From the NCBI RefSeq assembly GCF_023701695.1, contig NZ_JAJOZC010000001.1, positions 1,116,001 to 1,180,000 on the forward strand: DNA of 64,000 bases. The letters run 5' to 3'. Below are positions 34,697 to 45,084 of this stretch, in pieces. A program made the translations under genes and the position numbers. The stretch is from Streptomyces sp. RKAG290. Lineage in GTDB: Bacteria > Actinomycetota > Actinomycetes > Streptomycetales > Streptomycetaceae. The notes under the pieces are model-generated. The model did not search any database. It was given only the letters and a program-made list of their open reading frames with translations, and was not told the DNA's origin. The first letter of the stretch is position 1, and each line of letters opens with the position of its first letter.

Positions 34697-35095
34697 CTAC
34701 GCCCCCGGCACGCCCGCCGCCGTCACGCCCTCGACCTCCATGCCGATGGGCGACAGCAGGAAGACGTTGCGGTCCACGCGGTGCATCCCGCTGCCCAGCC
34801 CGAAGACCACCCCGCTGGTGAAGTCCAGGATCCGCTTGGCCACATCGGGCTCGGCACTGGTCAGATCGAGCAGCACCGGAATCTGTCCGACCAGATACTC
34901 GGCGACCTCGCGCGCGTCCGCGAAGATCTGGACCCGCAGCACCACCATGCGCCGCTGTTCGGCGCTCTCCTGCTCCTCCGCGACCGTGCGGTGGTCCACC
35001 CGGGAGGGCCACTCGTTACGGCTGCGCAGCGGTACGACCTGGGCCAGTCCCTCCCACTGCTCGTCGGTGACGTCATACCTGTCGTACCTGCTCAC
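34697..35095 (-). CDS. SepF-like cell division protein paralogue (SflA/SflB type)
   Basis: A 132-residue protein with the SepF core: RRMVVLRVQIFADAREVAEYLVGQIPVLLDLTSAEPDVAKRILDFTSGVVFGLGSGMHRVDRNVFLLSP. SepF binds membrane and FtsZ; Streptomyces has SepF plus smaller paralogues SflA and SflB. This one lacks the amphipathic membrane-anchor helix of SepF in its short N-terminus (VSRYDRYDVTDEQWEGL). The location near arcA-argF suggests the SflB orthologue, inferred from remembered gene order. GTG at 35095 was chosen. Confidence 0.85.
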   Translation of the reverse strand: MSRYDRYDVTDEQWEGLAQVVPLRSRNEWPSRVDHRTVAEEQESAEQRRMVVLRVQIFADAREVAEYLVGQIPVLLDLTSAEPDVAKRILDFTSGVVFGLGSGMHRVDRNVFLLSPIGMEVEGVTAAGVPGA

Positions 35096-35199
35096 CGGAC
35101 CACCCCGTCTGTGCATCGGTTGGCGTTGCGCCGGCTGCGCTCTCTGTTCATCGGGCAATTCTCTCGCCCCTCACCCGTTCGGCCTACCAGCGACACGGC

Positions 35200-36474
35200 T
35201 CAGGAGCTGATCGACACCGTCGAAGTGCTGCCGGGCGCGGCCACGCGGGGCTCGTCCTGGTCCGCGGTCACTGTCGTGTCGAGCGGGGTGAAACGTACCG
35301 GGAGATGGGCCAGCGCGCGGTGGAACGGTCCGGGCCGCCACAGCAGCTCGCCCAGCGGAACAGCAAGTGCCGCGTCGCACAGCTGACTGGTGAGCTGCTC
35401 GATCGCGGTCATCGCGATGAGGAGCGCGGGCTGCTTCGCGGGACACCGGTGCGGACCCGCCGACCAGGCCAGGTGGGCGCTGGCTCCCGAGCGGACCCCG
35501 AGGTCCGAAGTGGCCGGTTCCGACTGGGTGTTGGCCGCTCCGTAGGAGACCAGGACCAGCTGTCCGGCGCGCAGCCGGACACCGTGGAACTCGGTGTCGT
35601 GGCGCGGGTAGTGGGCAGCCAGGTTGGCGATCGGGGGCTCCTGCCACAGGACCTCGTTGATCGCCTCGTGGGCGGTCATCGCCCCGCCGTGCAGCGAGCC
35701 CGCGTACCGCTCGTCGGTGAGCATGTGCAGGGTCGCGTTGCCGATCAGGTTGGTCGTGGGGTCGTGGCCCGCGCTCATCACCAGCGTGATCTGACGCACG
35801 GTCTCGTCGTTGTCGAGACCGGCCGGATGGGCGAGGAAGTACGAGGTGAGATCGCGTCGCGGCCGGGCGCGTCGGTCGGCGACGAGACGGGTGACGACGT
35901 CGACGAGGTCGGCGTACGCGGCGGCGGCGCCCTCCGCCGAGTTCATCATGCCGCCGATGCCGTCGACGATCCGTTCACCGTCCTCCGGGTCGACGCCGAA
36001 CCAGGTGACGAAGACGTGCAGCGGCAGCCGCCGGGCGTACTGGGCGATGAGATCGGCGCTCCCCGTGGCGGCGAACTCGCCGATGAGCTGCTGCGCGACC
36101 CGGGCCACCTCCGAGCGCAGGATGTGCGGCTCGATCAGCGCCAGGCTGTCGTTGATGGCGTCGCGGTAGCGGGCGTGCTCGTCGCCGTCGCTGAACAGGG
36201 CGGTGGGGCGGTGGCCGAGCACCGGCAGCACCGGCGAGTCCGGCGCGATCGTCGCCTGCCAGGCGCGGGGGTCCTTGCTGAACGTGTGGGTGTCACGCAG
36301 CAGGTCGACGGCGGCCTGGTAGTCGGTGACGAGCATCGCCTCGACGTCGGGGGCGATCCGGACCGGCGCCAGGGGCCCGTGTTCACGCAGCCTGCGGTAG
36401 TGGCCGTGCGGATCGGCCGCGAAGTCCGGGCCGTACAGCGCAAGGGGCTGCGGCGGCTGTACGAACGGTGTCAT
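35200..36474 (-). CDS. cvnE: Conservon-linked cytochrome P450 (CvnE type)
   Basis: A 424-residue P450. The I-helix has ITLVMSAGHDPTTNLIGNA, the ExxR-like helix is altered (EVLWQEPPIANLAAHYPRHD), and the haem loop AWSAGPHRCPAKQPALLIA supplies the Cys ligand near 343. The usual ExxR arginine after the Glu is not evident (EVLWQ), and the residue after Cys is Pro rather than the usual variable-Gly pattern; both deviations occur in conservon P450s, whose substrates are unknown. The ATG at 36474 overlaps the GTPase stop (ATGA), so it is the last gene of the conservon. Confidence 0.87.
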   Translation of the reverse strand: MTPFVQPPQPLALYGPDFAADPHGHYRRLREHGPLAPVRIAPDVEAMLVTDYQAAVDLLRDTHTFSKDPRAWQATIAPDSPVLPVLGHRPTALFSDGDEHARYRDAINDSLALIEPHILRSEVARVAQQLIGEFAATGSADLIAQYARRLPLHVFVTWFGVDPEDGERIVDGIGGMMNSAEGAAAAYADLVDVVTRLVADRRARPRRDLTSYFLAHPAGLDNDETVRQITLVMSAGHDPTTNLIGNATLHMLTDERYAGSLHGGAMTAHEAINEVLWQEPPIANLAAHYPRHDTEFHGVRLRAGQLVLVSYGAANTQSEPATSDLGVRSGASAHLAWSAGPHRCPAKQPALLIAMTAIEQLTSQLCDAALAVPLGELLWRPGPFHRALAHLPVRFTPLDTTVTADQDEPRVAAPGSTSTVSISS

Positions 36475-37019
36475 GACGGTTCCTCGGGTTGCGGCAGTCG
36501 GGTCAGCACGTGTTCGGCCAGCGCGATCAGGGCGTCGATGCTGCCCCGTCGCTCCCTCGCGTCGCACTGGACCAGCGGGGTGCCGGGAGCGAGGTCGAGG
36601 TGTTTGCGCAGGACCTCGTCGCTGTGAGCGGGCGCGTCGGGGAAGCGGTTGACGGCGACGGCGTACGGGAGTCCCTGTTCCTCGACCATGTCCATGACCG
36701 CGAAGGAGTCGCCGAGCCGTCGGGTGTCCACCAGGATGAGCGCGCCCAGCGCGCCGCGCGCGATGTCCTCCCAGAGCGGCAGGAACCGCTCCTGGCCGGG
36801 CGTGCCGAACATGTAGAGCACCAGGTCGTCCGGGACGGTGAGACGTCCGAAGTCGACGGCGACCGTGGTCGTGGTCTTGTCGGGGAGCCCCGCGGTGTCG
36901 TCCAGCAGGGTGCTGGACTGGGTCATCGCCTCTTCGGTGTGCAGCGTGGCGATCTCGGAGAGCGTACGGATCAGGGTCGTCTTGCCCACGCCGAAGGGAC
37001 CCGTGACGACGAGCTTCAT
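36471..37019 (-). CDS. cvnD: Ras-like GTPase of second conservon (CvnD)
   Basis: A 182-residue GTPase: P-loop GPFGVGKTT right at the start (MKLVVTGPFGVGKTT), switch with KTTTTVAVDFG, G3 motif MFGTPGQER, G4-like VAVNRFPDAP, as usual for conservon GTPases. The ATG at 37019 leaves 43 bases after the DUF742 stop. The open frame extends further upstream without a good start, so a slightly longer N-terminus is possible. The stop overlaps the P450 start. Confidence 0.9.
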   Translation of the reverse strand: MKLVVTGPFGVGKTTLIRTLSEIATLHTEEAMTQSSTLLDDTAGLPDKTTTTVAVDFGRLTVPDDLVLYMFGTPGQERFLPLWEDIARGALGALILVDTRRLGDSFAVMDMVEEQGLPYAVAVNRFPDAPAHSDEVLRKHLDLAPGTPLVQCDARERRGSIDALIALAEHVLTRLPQPEEPS

Positions 37020-37062
37020 CAGGGTCCGGGCGGCAGCCGGCAGATAGCCGACGCCGGTCCGG

Positions 37063-37415
37063 TCAGTGGAGGGAGCGGAGTCCAACGAGCAGCCTCTCGA
37101 CGAGCGACCGGTCGATCTCCCCGGCACTGGGTATCGGCGGTCGGGTGAGCAGAAGACCGGCGGCCGCGAGATCCGTGGCCAGGAATACGGTGGCGCTGAC
37201 CGGCAGGTCCAGGTGGGCCGCGCACTCGACGACGGTGAGCGCACCCGGGTCCAGCAACTCGCACAGTCTTCGCTGTTCCGAGCCGGTGTCCGGGGCAGGG
37301 CCGTATCGGTGCGCACGAGCACGGCGAGCCGGTCGAGCGCGGGGCCGGCGGGCCGGAGCCGGCCGCCGGTGACCAGGTAGGCGGGGATCAGACGGCGTCC
37401 CGGTCCGGAGGTCAT
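37063..37415 (-). pseudogene. cvnC: DUF742 protein of second conservon (CvnC), apparent frameshift
   Basis: The ATG at 37415 overlaps the roadblock gene stop. The N-terminus (MTSGPGRRLIPAYLVTGGRLRP) and the first 37 residues are in one frame. The winged-helix-like remainder (APDTGSEQRRLCELLDPGALTVVECAAHLDLPVSATVFLATDLAAAGLLL, ending LLVGLRSLH) is in another. Adding one base in the G runs at 37292-37300 joins them into a normal 117-residue DUF742 protein. As written the N-terminal part would read on into the GTPase frame. Under-called homopolymer or true mutation are both possible. Confidence 0.75.
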
Positions 37416-37837
37416 GGCCGGACGGCGGAGTCCGGTTGGCGGGCGGGCGCGTGCATCGCCCTGGTCAGCGCGGTGACCTGCACCTGCATCTGGTAGGCGA
37501 TGTCGCCGAGTTTGGCGCCGGGTTCGGCGAACAGGGCGAGCGTGGTGTTCTTCCCCGCCGGTACGACGATGGCGAAGCCGAGGTCCGACTCGACGACCGT
37601 CTGGGCCAGTTGCGGGGCCTCGACGTCGGTGAAGGCCGTGGTGAAGGCGCGGGCGGCGGCGTGCAGGGTGGCCGTCATCGCGGCGACCCGTTCGCCGGAT
37701 GCCTGGTCCAGGCCGGGCGAGGCGCCCTCGACGAGGCCGTCACCGGTCGCGACCACGGCATGTTGGACACCGGGCAGTTCCAGCAGCGGGGTCAGCACCC
37801 ATGCGAGGTCACCGGTGGTGGGGTGGGGGGCGCTCAC
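37412..37837 (-). CDS. cvnB: Roadblock/LC7 domain protein of second conservon (CvnB)
   Basis: A 141-residue protein: LAWVLTPLLELPGVQHAVVATGDGLVEGASPGLDQASGERVAAMTATLHAAARAF and TTLALFAEPGAKLGDIAYQM fit the roadblock/LC7 fold. It is the expected adaptor between the kinase and GTPase of its conservon. GTG at 37837 overlaps the kinase stop (GTGA); the stop overlaps the DUF742 start (ATGA). Confidence 0.9.
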   Translation of the reverse strand: MSAPHPTTGDLAWVLTPLLELPGVQHAVVATGDGLVEGASPGLDQASGERVAAMTATLHAAARAFTTAFTDVEAPQLAQTVVESDLGFAIVVPAGKNTTLALFAEPGAKLGDIAYQMQVQVTALTRAMHAPARQPDSAVRP

Positions 37838-39342
37838 TTCTCGTCGTCTCCTTGGTCGTCCTGGTCGCCCAGGTGGTCGTGGCTGTCCGAATCCGGTGCG
37901 GGAGCCCGCCCGGCGACACTCCTGCCGTTGAGGGTGCCCTGCTGGAGGGCCGCCCAGGAAGACTCGGCCTGCTCCGGTGTACGGGACATCCGTCCGGCGG
38001 CCGGTGCGGCGGGGGCCGTGGCGGCGACGGGGGACGGCCGGGGGGCGCGCCGGCGCCTGCTGGGCAGTCCCACCGGCGTCGCGGCGTCGCCACCCGATGA
38101 GCCGGTCTCCGGTACGTCGGTCTCCGGTCCGCCGGCCCCGGGTGGCTCGGCCGCCACGGGTGACTCGCTCTCCGATGCGTCCCGCGCGGGAGCAACAAGG
38201 CCGACGGAGGCAGCCGTTTCCGCGGAGGCAGCCGTTACTGCCGGGGCCGCCGTCTCCGCCTGGGCAGCCGTCTCCGCCGGGGCGGGCTGCGCCGAGACCG
38301 GGGTCGGTGCCAGGGCGGAGAGGCTCCGGTCGTCCTTGAGCACGGTCAGCAGGTGGGCGGGGACGCGCAGGATCGTCCGCATGCCGCCGAACGGCGAGGC
38401 CTCGATGTGGCAGTGGAAGCCGTACTGCACGACGAGCCGCCCGACGACCGCGAAGCCGGTCTGCGGCGGGTCACCCAGCTCGGTCAGGAGCACCTCGGAG
38501 GGGCCCGCCAGGAGCAGGCGGGCCCGGTCGAGCGTGTCCTCGTCCATGCCGATACCCGCGTCGTCGACCACCAGGAACGCGCCCCGGCCACCACTCTGCT
38601 GGAGCGTCACCGTCACCTCGGTGTCGGGGTGCGAGTACGCGGTGGCGTTGGCCAGCAGTTCGGCGAGTGCGATCGCGAGGGGTTCGGCGGCCCGGGCCGC
38701 GAGTGCGAGCCGCTCCTCGCGCAGGTGGTTGGCCACCTTGATCCGCTCGTAGCCGGCGACCCTGGACTGGGCGCCGAGCACGATCTCGACTAGCGGTGAG
38801 TTCTGCCGGGCCAGACCGGGCCAGGCGTCGCACAGCACGGCGGTGGACTGGGTGCGGCGCAGAGCCAGTTCGTTGCGGAAGTCCAGTTGCAGGATGCGCG
38901 GGTCGTCGTACTCGTGCTGGAGCTCGTGCAGCAGTTGCTAGGACTGGTTGAGCAGGGACTGGATCTTGGCCGACGTGCCGCGCATCGCGGCACGGGCCGC
39001 CGCGTCGACGCGCTGCCGTTCCTCCATGACAGCGGTCCGGGCGGCCTGCACGGCTTCGGTGAGCAGCCGGGCGGAGTCGCCGTCCACCTCGGCCGCCTCC
39101 CGCAGCCCGGGGACCTGTGCGCTGGGGTGCGAGAGGGCGAGCGCGGCGGCCGGGATCCGCTTGTGGGCCAGTTGCCGGATCTCGTCGACGAGGGCTGCGG
39201 TGCGCGCCTCGGCGGCCCTCGTCTGGTGTTCGGCCACCTCCGCGTGGGCCAGGGCCAGCTGTTCCGCGCGGGCGGCCGCGAACGAGCGCGTCGTCGCCAC
39301 CACGGCGGCTATGACGGCGAGCAGCGTCACGATCCATGCCAT
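37834..39342 (-). pseudogene. cvnA: Sensor histidine kinase of second conservon (CvnA), interrupted by in-frame TAG
   Basis: A compact kinase without a large sensor domain: N-terminal helix (IVTLLAVIAAVVATTRSF), Ala/Arg-rich coiled coil to about 130, then HATPase (AIALAELLANATAYSHPDTEVTV, VVDDAGIGMDED, the TGFAVVGRLVVQYGFH region) and an Ala/Pro-rich tail. The reading frame is open on both sides but contains TAG at 38940-38938, between LLNQS and QLLHELQHEYDDP; CAG to TAG by one change would explain it. As written only a 134-residue fragment and a possible downstream restart product are made. ATG at 39342; stop overlaps the roadblock gene. Confidence 0.8.
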
Positions 39343-39443
39343 GCCGTTACCGCGTTTCTGTCGTCGGGTCGGTCGTGCGGCCGGGGCGGCTGCGGAGGAT
39401 CAGGCGGCTGCTCCGGCCGGTGCGGCCGCCCAGGAGCGGCCGG

Positions 39444-40442
39444 TCACTCCGTCCGGGCTGCCGTCTCACGGGCCTGCTCCACTTCTCGGGCCAGCACGGC
39501 CACGTCGGTCATCACCTGGAGCACCCCGGGGATTTCGGAGCCGTCGAGCTGCCGGTACTCGCTGCCGATGGTCACCAGCAGCCTCTCGGGGAGCCCGAGT
39601 TCGGGGTGGCGGCCCTCGCCGATCACCCGGCGGGCCGCCTCAGCGGCGGGCACTCCGGCGGTGTGGAAGGCGTGAGCGCGCTCCCGCACGTACTCGAGGT
39701 AGACGATGTGGTCGCGCACGCCCGCCCGGTCGAGGACCGGGCCGTGGCCCGGCACGACGGTCTCGGCGCCGGTGGCCAGCACCTGTTCACAGGCGGCGAT
39801 CACATTGCTGAGGGGGCCGGCCCAGTGGATCGGGTGGTCGCCCGGCTGCTGCGGGGTCGAGGAGAAGATGATGTCGCCGCTGAACACGGCCTGCTGGGCG
39901 GGCAGGTGGACCATCAGGTCGCCCGTGGTGTGGGCGGAGGGCAGGGCCGTGATCTCGACGGGGTAATCGCCCAGGGTCAGTTCGAGCTCACCGGTGAAGT
40001 AGGTGGTCGGCCGGACCGGCTCGGTCTGCGACCAGTCGAACGGGCCGAAGTGGCGTCCGAGGTAGGCGCCGAGGGCGTCGGCCGGATCGCCGCCGTTGAC
40101 CAGCGCGTGCTGCTGTTGGGGAGTGGGCTCGTAGTGGATGTGTTCCCGGGCCTCGCGGGTCACGATGATCTCCGCGTCCGGGAGCACACCCGCACCCCAG
40201 AAGTGGTCCCCGTTGGCATGCGTGACGATCACCCGGTCGATGGCGACGCCGTCGGGCAGCAGCTTCGTGCTCTCGGCCAGGAACTGTCCGGCCAGCACCG
40301 GGTCGTACGGGGTGTCGATCCAGAGCGCGCCACGGGGTGAGACGAGCAGGCCGCAGTTCGCCAGTCCCCAGCCCCGCTTCGGCGGGAGCCATGCGTAGAG
40401 CCCCCGGCCCAGGTCAACGACGTCTCCACCCGTGATCGGCAT
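39444..40442 (-). CDS. MBL fold metallo-hydrolase
   Basis: A 332-residue metallo-beta-lactamase-fold protein. The metal motif is VTHANGDHFWG (the usual HxHxDH with Asn at the second His, a known subfamily form), followed by LPSAHTTGDLMVHLP, FSGDIIFSS and VVPGHGPVLD. Substrate unknown; related proteins hydrolyse esters, lactones or thioesters. It lies 100 bases upstream of the second conservon's kinase in the same direction, so it could be co-transcribed, but no coupling is seen. Confidence 0.85.
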   Translation of the reverse strand: MPITGGDVVDLGRGLYAWLPPKRGWGLANCGLLVSPRGALWIDTPYDPVLAGQFLAESTKLLPDGVAIDRVIVTHANGDHFWGAGVLPDAEIIVTREAREHIHYEPTPQQQHALVNGGDPADALGAYLGRHFGPFDWSQTEPVRPTTYFTGELELTLGDYPVEITALPSAHTTGDLMVHLPAQQAVFSGDIIFSSTPQQPGDHPIHWAGPLSNVIAACEQVLATGAETVVPGHGPVLDRAGVRDHIVYLEYVRERAHAFHTAGVPAAEAARRVIGEGRHPELGLPERLLVTIGSEYRQLDGSEIPGVLQVMTDVAVLAREVEQARETAARTE

Positions 40443-40826
40443 GGACGCGATTATGCCGACCGCATTCCGGTCGCGCGTTCGATGCCGGCCACAACCGGCT
40501 TCCGTTGGCGTGAAATCGACCCTCCCTCGTCACCGGGGCTTCCTGCCGGTGACGGTACGAGTACACCGGCCCCGCCCGCCTTACGGAATCATCCGGATAA
40601 CCCGGTGAATACCGCCCGGACACTTCAAGACCCTTCGCCGTCGCCCAGCCGGCCGCCGTCAAACCGGAAGGGAGCGATTACCCACCGAGCATGGCTGAAA
40701 ACCGACGCTACAAACCCCTCGGTGAAGCCGCTTGAGACGGCCGCCGAGGGGCTTGTGGCTCACGATGTCCCAGCTACTCCGTCCGGACCAGGCCGGATCA
40801 GCCCGGCTTCACCCAAACAAGAGGCC
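40443..40826. other. Intergenic, no gene seen
   Basis: 384 bases upstream of the metallo-hydrolase gene and downstream of the lectin-type gene. It presumably holds the promoter of the former. I saw no convincing open frame, hairpin or repeat. Confidence 0.5.
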
Positions 40827-42128
<1,302 letters not shown>

Positions 42129-43304
42129 TCAGCTGCGAACCTGACCGCGTTCGAAGTACGCGACCAGCTCGGGGTCGAGAGCCGGCACGTCGTACGGTGC
42201 GCCGCCCTCGCGCAGGGAGCGGGTCGCCAGCACACCGGCGGCGACGCTCATCCGGGCGGCGACCGGCGAGGTGTCGGTGACACCCCCGTCGCGCACGAAG
42301 CGGCAGAACTCCGCCATGATCCGGGTGTCCCCGCCGCCGTGCGAGCCGCCGGCGTCCGGCACCCGGTAGGTGATGTCCGCGTCGGCGCGGTAGCCGCTGG
42401 GGCCGGTGTTCCAGACCTTGACCTCGTCACCGGGGCTGTCGCCGAAGTTCTCCAGCCGGCCCTCGGTGCCGATGACGGTGTAGTTGCGCCAGTAGTCCGG
42501 GGTGAAGTGGCACTGCTGGTAGGCGGCCACGACGCCGTTGTCGAGCTGCATGTTCATCACCGAGACGTCCTCGACGTCCACGATGTGGTGCAGGTCCTTG
42601 CGGGCCGTCGGCGGCCAGTCGAACTCGCGCAGCCAGTTGTCCGGACGCGGGGTGTCAGCCTCGCGCCGCGGCAGACCGCCGTAGACGAGCAGGTCGCCGA
42701 GCGCGTTGACGCGTCGGGTGTAGCCGCCGGCCAGCCAGTGCAGCACGTCGATGTCGTGCGCGGCCTTCTGGAGGAGCAGGCCGGTGGTGCGGGTCCGGTC
42801 GGCGTGCCAGTCCTTGAAGTAGTAGTCGCCGCCGTAGCCCACGAAGTGCCGTACCCAGACGGCCTTGGGCTCACCGATGTCGCCCCGGGCGATGATGTCG
42901 CGCATCAGCCGCACGACGCCCATGTGCCGCATGTTGTGGCCGACGTAGAGCCTGCTGCCGGTCTCGTACGCGGTGCGCAGAACGTTGTCGCAGCTCTCCA
43001 CGGTGATACCGAGCGGCTTCTCGACGAAGACCGCCTTGCCGGCCCGCAGCGCATCGATGGCGATGGCCTCATGGGTGTCGTCCGGGGTGGCGACGATGAT
43101 CGCGTCGAGGTCGTCCCGGTCGAGGAGCTGCTTGTAGTCCTCCACCGCGACGTCGGTGGCGAAGCGCTCGGCCTCGCGCCGGCGCACCTCGGGGTCGAGG
43201 TCGCACACGGCGGTGATCGCCGAACCCTGTCCGGGGTGGTGGGCGGACATCGCGATGGACCGGCGCAGGCCGAGTCCGATGACACCGAGTCGCAGGTCTG
43301 ACAC
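42129..43304 (-). CDS. Gfo/Idh/MocA family oxidoreductase
   Basis: A 391-residue NAD(P)-dependent sugar oxidoreductase: LRLGVIGLGLRRSIAMSAHHPG (Rossmann), IIVATPDDTHEAIAIDALRAGKAVFVEKPLGI with the catalytic EKP, and LLLQKAAHDIDVLHWLAGG. It probably oxidises or reduces a sugar or inositol-like compound taken up by the adjacent transporter. It lies 87 bases after the solute-binding protein gene. Confidence 0.9.
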   Translation of the reverse strand: MSDLRLGVIGLGLRRSIAMSAHHPGQGSAITAVCDLDPEVRRREAERFATDVAVEDYKQLLDRDDLDAIIVATPDDTHEAIAIDALRAGKAVFVEKPLGITVESCDNVLRTAYETGSRLYVGHNMRHMGVVRLMRDIIARGDIGEPKAVWVRHFVGYGGDYYFKDWHADRTRTTGLLLQKAAHDIDVLHWLAGGYTRRVNALGDLLVYGGLPRREADTPRPDNWLREFDWPPTARKDLHHIVDVEDVSVMNMQLDNGVVAAYQQCHFTPDYWRNYTVIGTEGRLENFGDSPGDEVKVWNTGPSGYRADADITYRVPDAGGSHGGGDTRIMAEFCRFVRDGGVTDTSPVAARMSVAAGVLATRSLREGGAPYDVPALDPELVAYFERGQVRS

Positions 43305-43391
43305 GGGAGTCCCTTCTCTGTCTGTCTGTACGGGTGGTGCGGGTGGTGCGGTCCGCCGTCCGGGCAGCCTGCCCGGACGGCGGACGCCGGG

Positions 43392-45032
43392 CTACTTGCC
43401 GGCGAGCGAGGCCTCGAATTCGGCACGCATCTTGTCGCCGCCGCCGGAGCGCCACTTCTGCAGCTGCTCCTTGTAGGCGGAGAGCGGCTTGCGGCCCGCG
43501 ATGATGTCCAGCGTGCAGTCGCTCATCGCGGTGGTGAGGGAGGGGCTCTTGCTGGTGGACGTGTCGGAGAAGTGTCCGCTCGTCGGGTTCGTCTGGCTGA
43601 TCTTGAGGAGCTCCTGCTGCCAGGCGTGGATGTTCCCGGCCAGCTCCGACTTGCCCGGCAGGTAGATGTACTCGGGACCCGCGGCGAGGAAGGCCAGCGG
43701 CAGGGCCGTGGTCACCGCCTCGGAGTTCCCCTTGGCCGTGAGCTTGACGTCACCCTTCGCTGTACGGGTGAAGTGCTTGCCCTCGATGCCGTTGTCGAGG
43801 AAGAGCCGCTCCTCGGTGCCGAAGGGCGCGGCCAGGTAGTCCATGACTCCCAGCAGCATCTTCACGCGCTTGGTGTCGGCCTTCTTGTTGATGGCGGTGT
43901 AGCCGACCGAGCCGTAGCCCATGCTGTACCTCGGACTGGCACCGGCCTTGGCGGCGAACGGCACGATGACGCCGAACGGGAAGTCGTACGTCTTCGCGTC
44001 CACCAGGAAGCCGGGGAAGGACTGCACATAGGCGCCGAGGGAACCCTGTGCCATCTTCTCCATGGTGGTGCTGAGGTTGGGGTCCGGCCAGAAGAGACCG
44101 GCCTTGGCCACCTTGACGCCGAAGGCCAGCGCCTCCTGGTACTCCTCCGTCTCGTACATGTGCGTCAGCTTGCCGTCCTCCAGCCGCCAGCCGCTGGGCG
44201 CGCCGAACCACTGGCCGAACATGCCGACGTGGTTCACGTACGCCGGCTCCAGGACGTACTTGTTGCGCTTGGGATCCGCGAGCTCCTTGCCCTTGGCGAG
44301 GAAGTCCTCGGCGCTGCTGAACTCGGCGCCGCCGACCGGCTTCCAGAAGTCCTCGTTGACGACGTAGACCTGCCCCATCGAGCCGTAGGCCACGGTGACG
44401 CCGCGGATCTTGCCGTTGACCACGGCGGTCTTCCAGGAGGTGGTCGGCAGGTTGGCGAGGTTCGGGTAGTCCTTGACCGCGTCGCCCGAGAGGTACGGGG
44501 TGAGGTCGTGGAACTTGGCGTCCAGCAGTTCGGGCACCCGCTGGATGCCCTGGTTCGGCGGGAACCAGACGAGGTCGGGTATGTCGCCGCCGGCCATCAT
44601 GGCGTTGAACTTGGTGAGGTACGCGTCGACGCCCTGGTCCACGACGATCGTCATGTCGAACTTCGCCCCGAGGCGCCTGTTCAGCTCCTGCCAGTAGGCG
44701 TTCTTGGCCTGCGGCGGGGCGGGCGTGGTGAAGGTCTCGGTGAGGGCCGTGATGCGGCTGCCGTCACCGGGCACCTTGGCCACCGACTTGGTGAGGGCCT
44801 TGGGGTAGCGCAGATAGGTGGCGTCGAGGCCGGCGGCGTTGCCCGCCAGGTCCGCGGGTGCGGTCTGCGCGGCCACGTACGTCGGCAGCTTGAGCTTGGC
44901 CGACGCCTTGGCACCGCCCTTGCTGACCGAAGCGCCGCTGCCGCACGCGCTCAGGGTCGACAGACCGGCCACGGTCAGGCCGGCGATTCCCGCGGCGCCC
45001 ATGAAACCGCGCCGGGACAAGTTGCTGGACAT
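43392..45032 (-). CDS. ABC transporter solute-binding lipoprotein (family 1 / LplA type)
   Basis: A 546-residue protein. The N-terminus combines a twin-arginine motif (LSRRGFMGAAG) with a lipobox (LSTLSAC), so it is likely exported by Tat and lipid-anchored. The long mature part (NAYWQELNRRLGAKFDMTIVVDQG, AMMAGGDIPDLVWFPPN, MGQVYVVNEDFWKP) fits the large LplA-like binding proteins for oligosaccharides. It pairs with the two upstream permeases. The substrate is not evident. Confidence 0.9.
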   Translation of the reverse strand: MSSNLSRRGFMGAAGIAGLTVAGLSTLSACGSGASVSKGGAKASAKLKLPTYVAAQTAPADLAGNAAGLDATYLRYPKALTKSVAKVPGDGSRITALTETFTTPAPPQAKNAYWQELNRRLGAKFDMTIVVDQGVDAYLTKFNAMMAGGDIPDLVWFPPNQGIQRVPELLDAKFHDLTPYLSGDAVKDYPNLANLPTTSWKTAVVNGKIRGVTVAYGSMGQVYVVNEDFWKPVGGAEFSSAEDFLAKGKELADPKRNKYVLEPAYVNHVGMFGQWFGAPSGWRLEDGKLTHMYETEEYQEALAFGVKVAKAGLFWPDPNLSTTMEKMAQGSLGAYVQSFPGFLVDAKTYDFPFGVIVPFAAKAGASPRYSMGYGSVGYTAINKKADTKRVKMLLGVMDYLAAPFGTEERLFLDNGIEGKHFTRTAKGDVKLTAKGNSEAVTTALPLAFLAAGPEYIYLPGKSELAGNIHAWQQELLKISQTNPTSGHFSDTSTSKSPSLTTAMSDCTLDIIAGRKPLSAYKEQLQKWRSGGGDKMRAEFEASLAGK

Positions 45033-45084
45033 GGGGCTCCTTGAAGTGTGTGAGGTGCGTGGCAGCGATGGCGGGGCGGGCTGA

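Noticed and set aside
39444..40442. Metallo-hydrolase as a defective enzyme because its HxHxDH motif reads HANGDH
   Set aside because: The HANGDH form recurs in a recognised MBL subgroup with the other ligands intact, so it is not evidence of loss.
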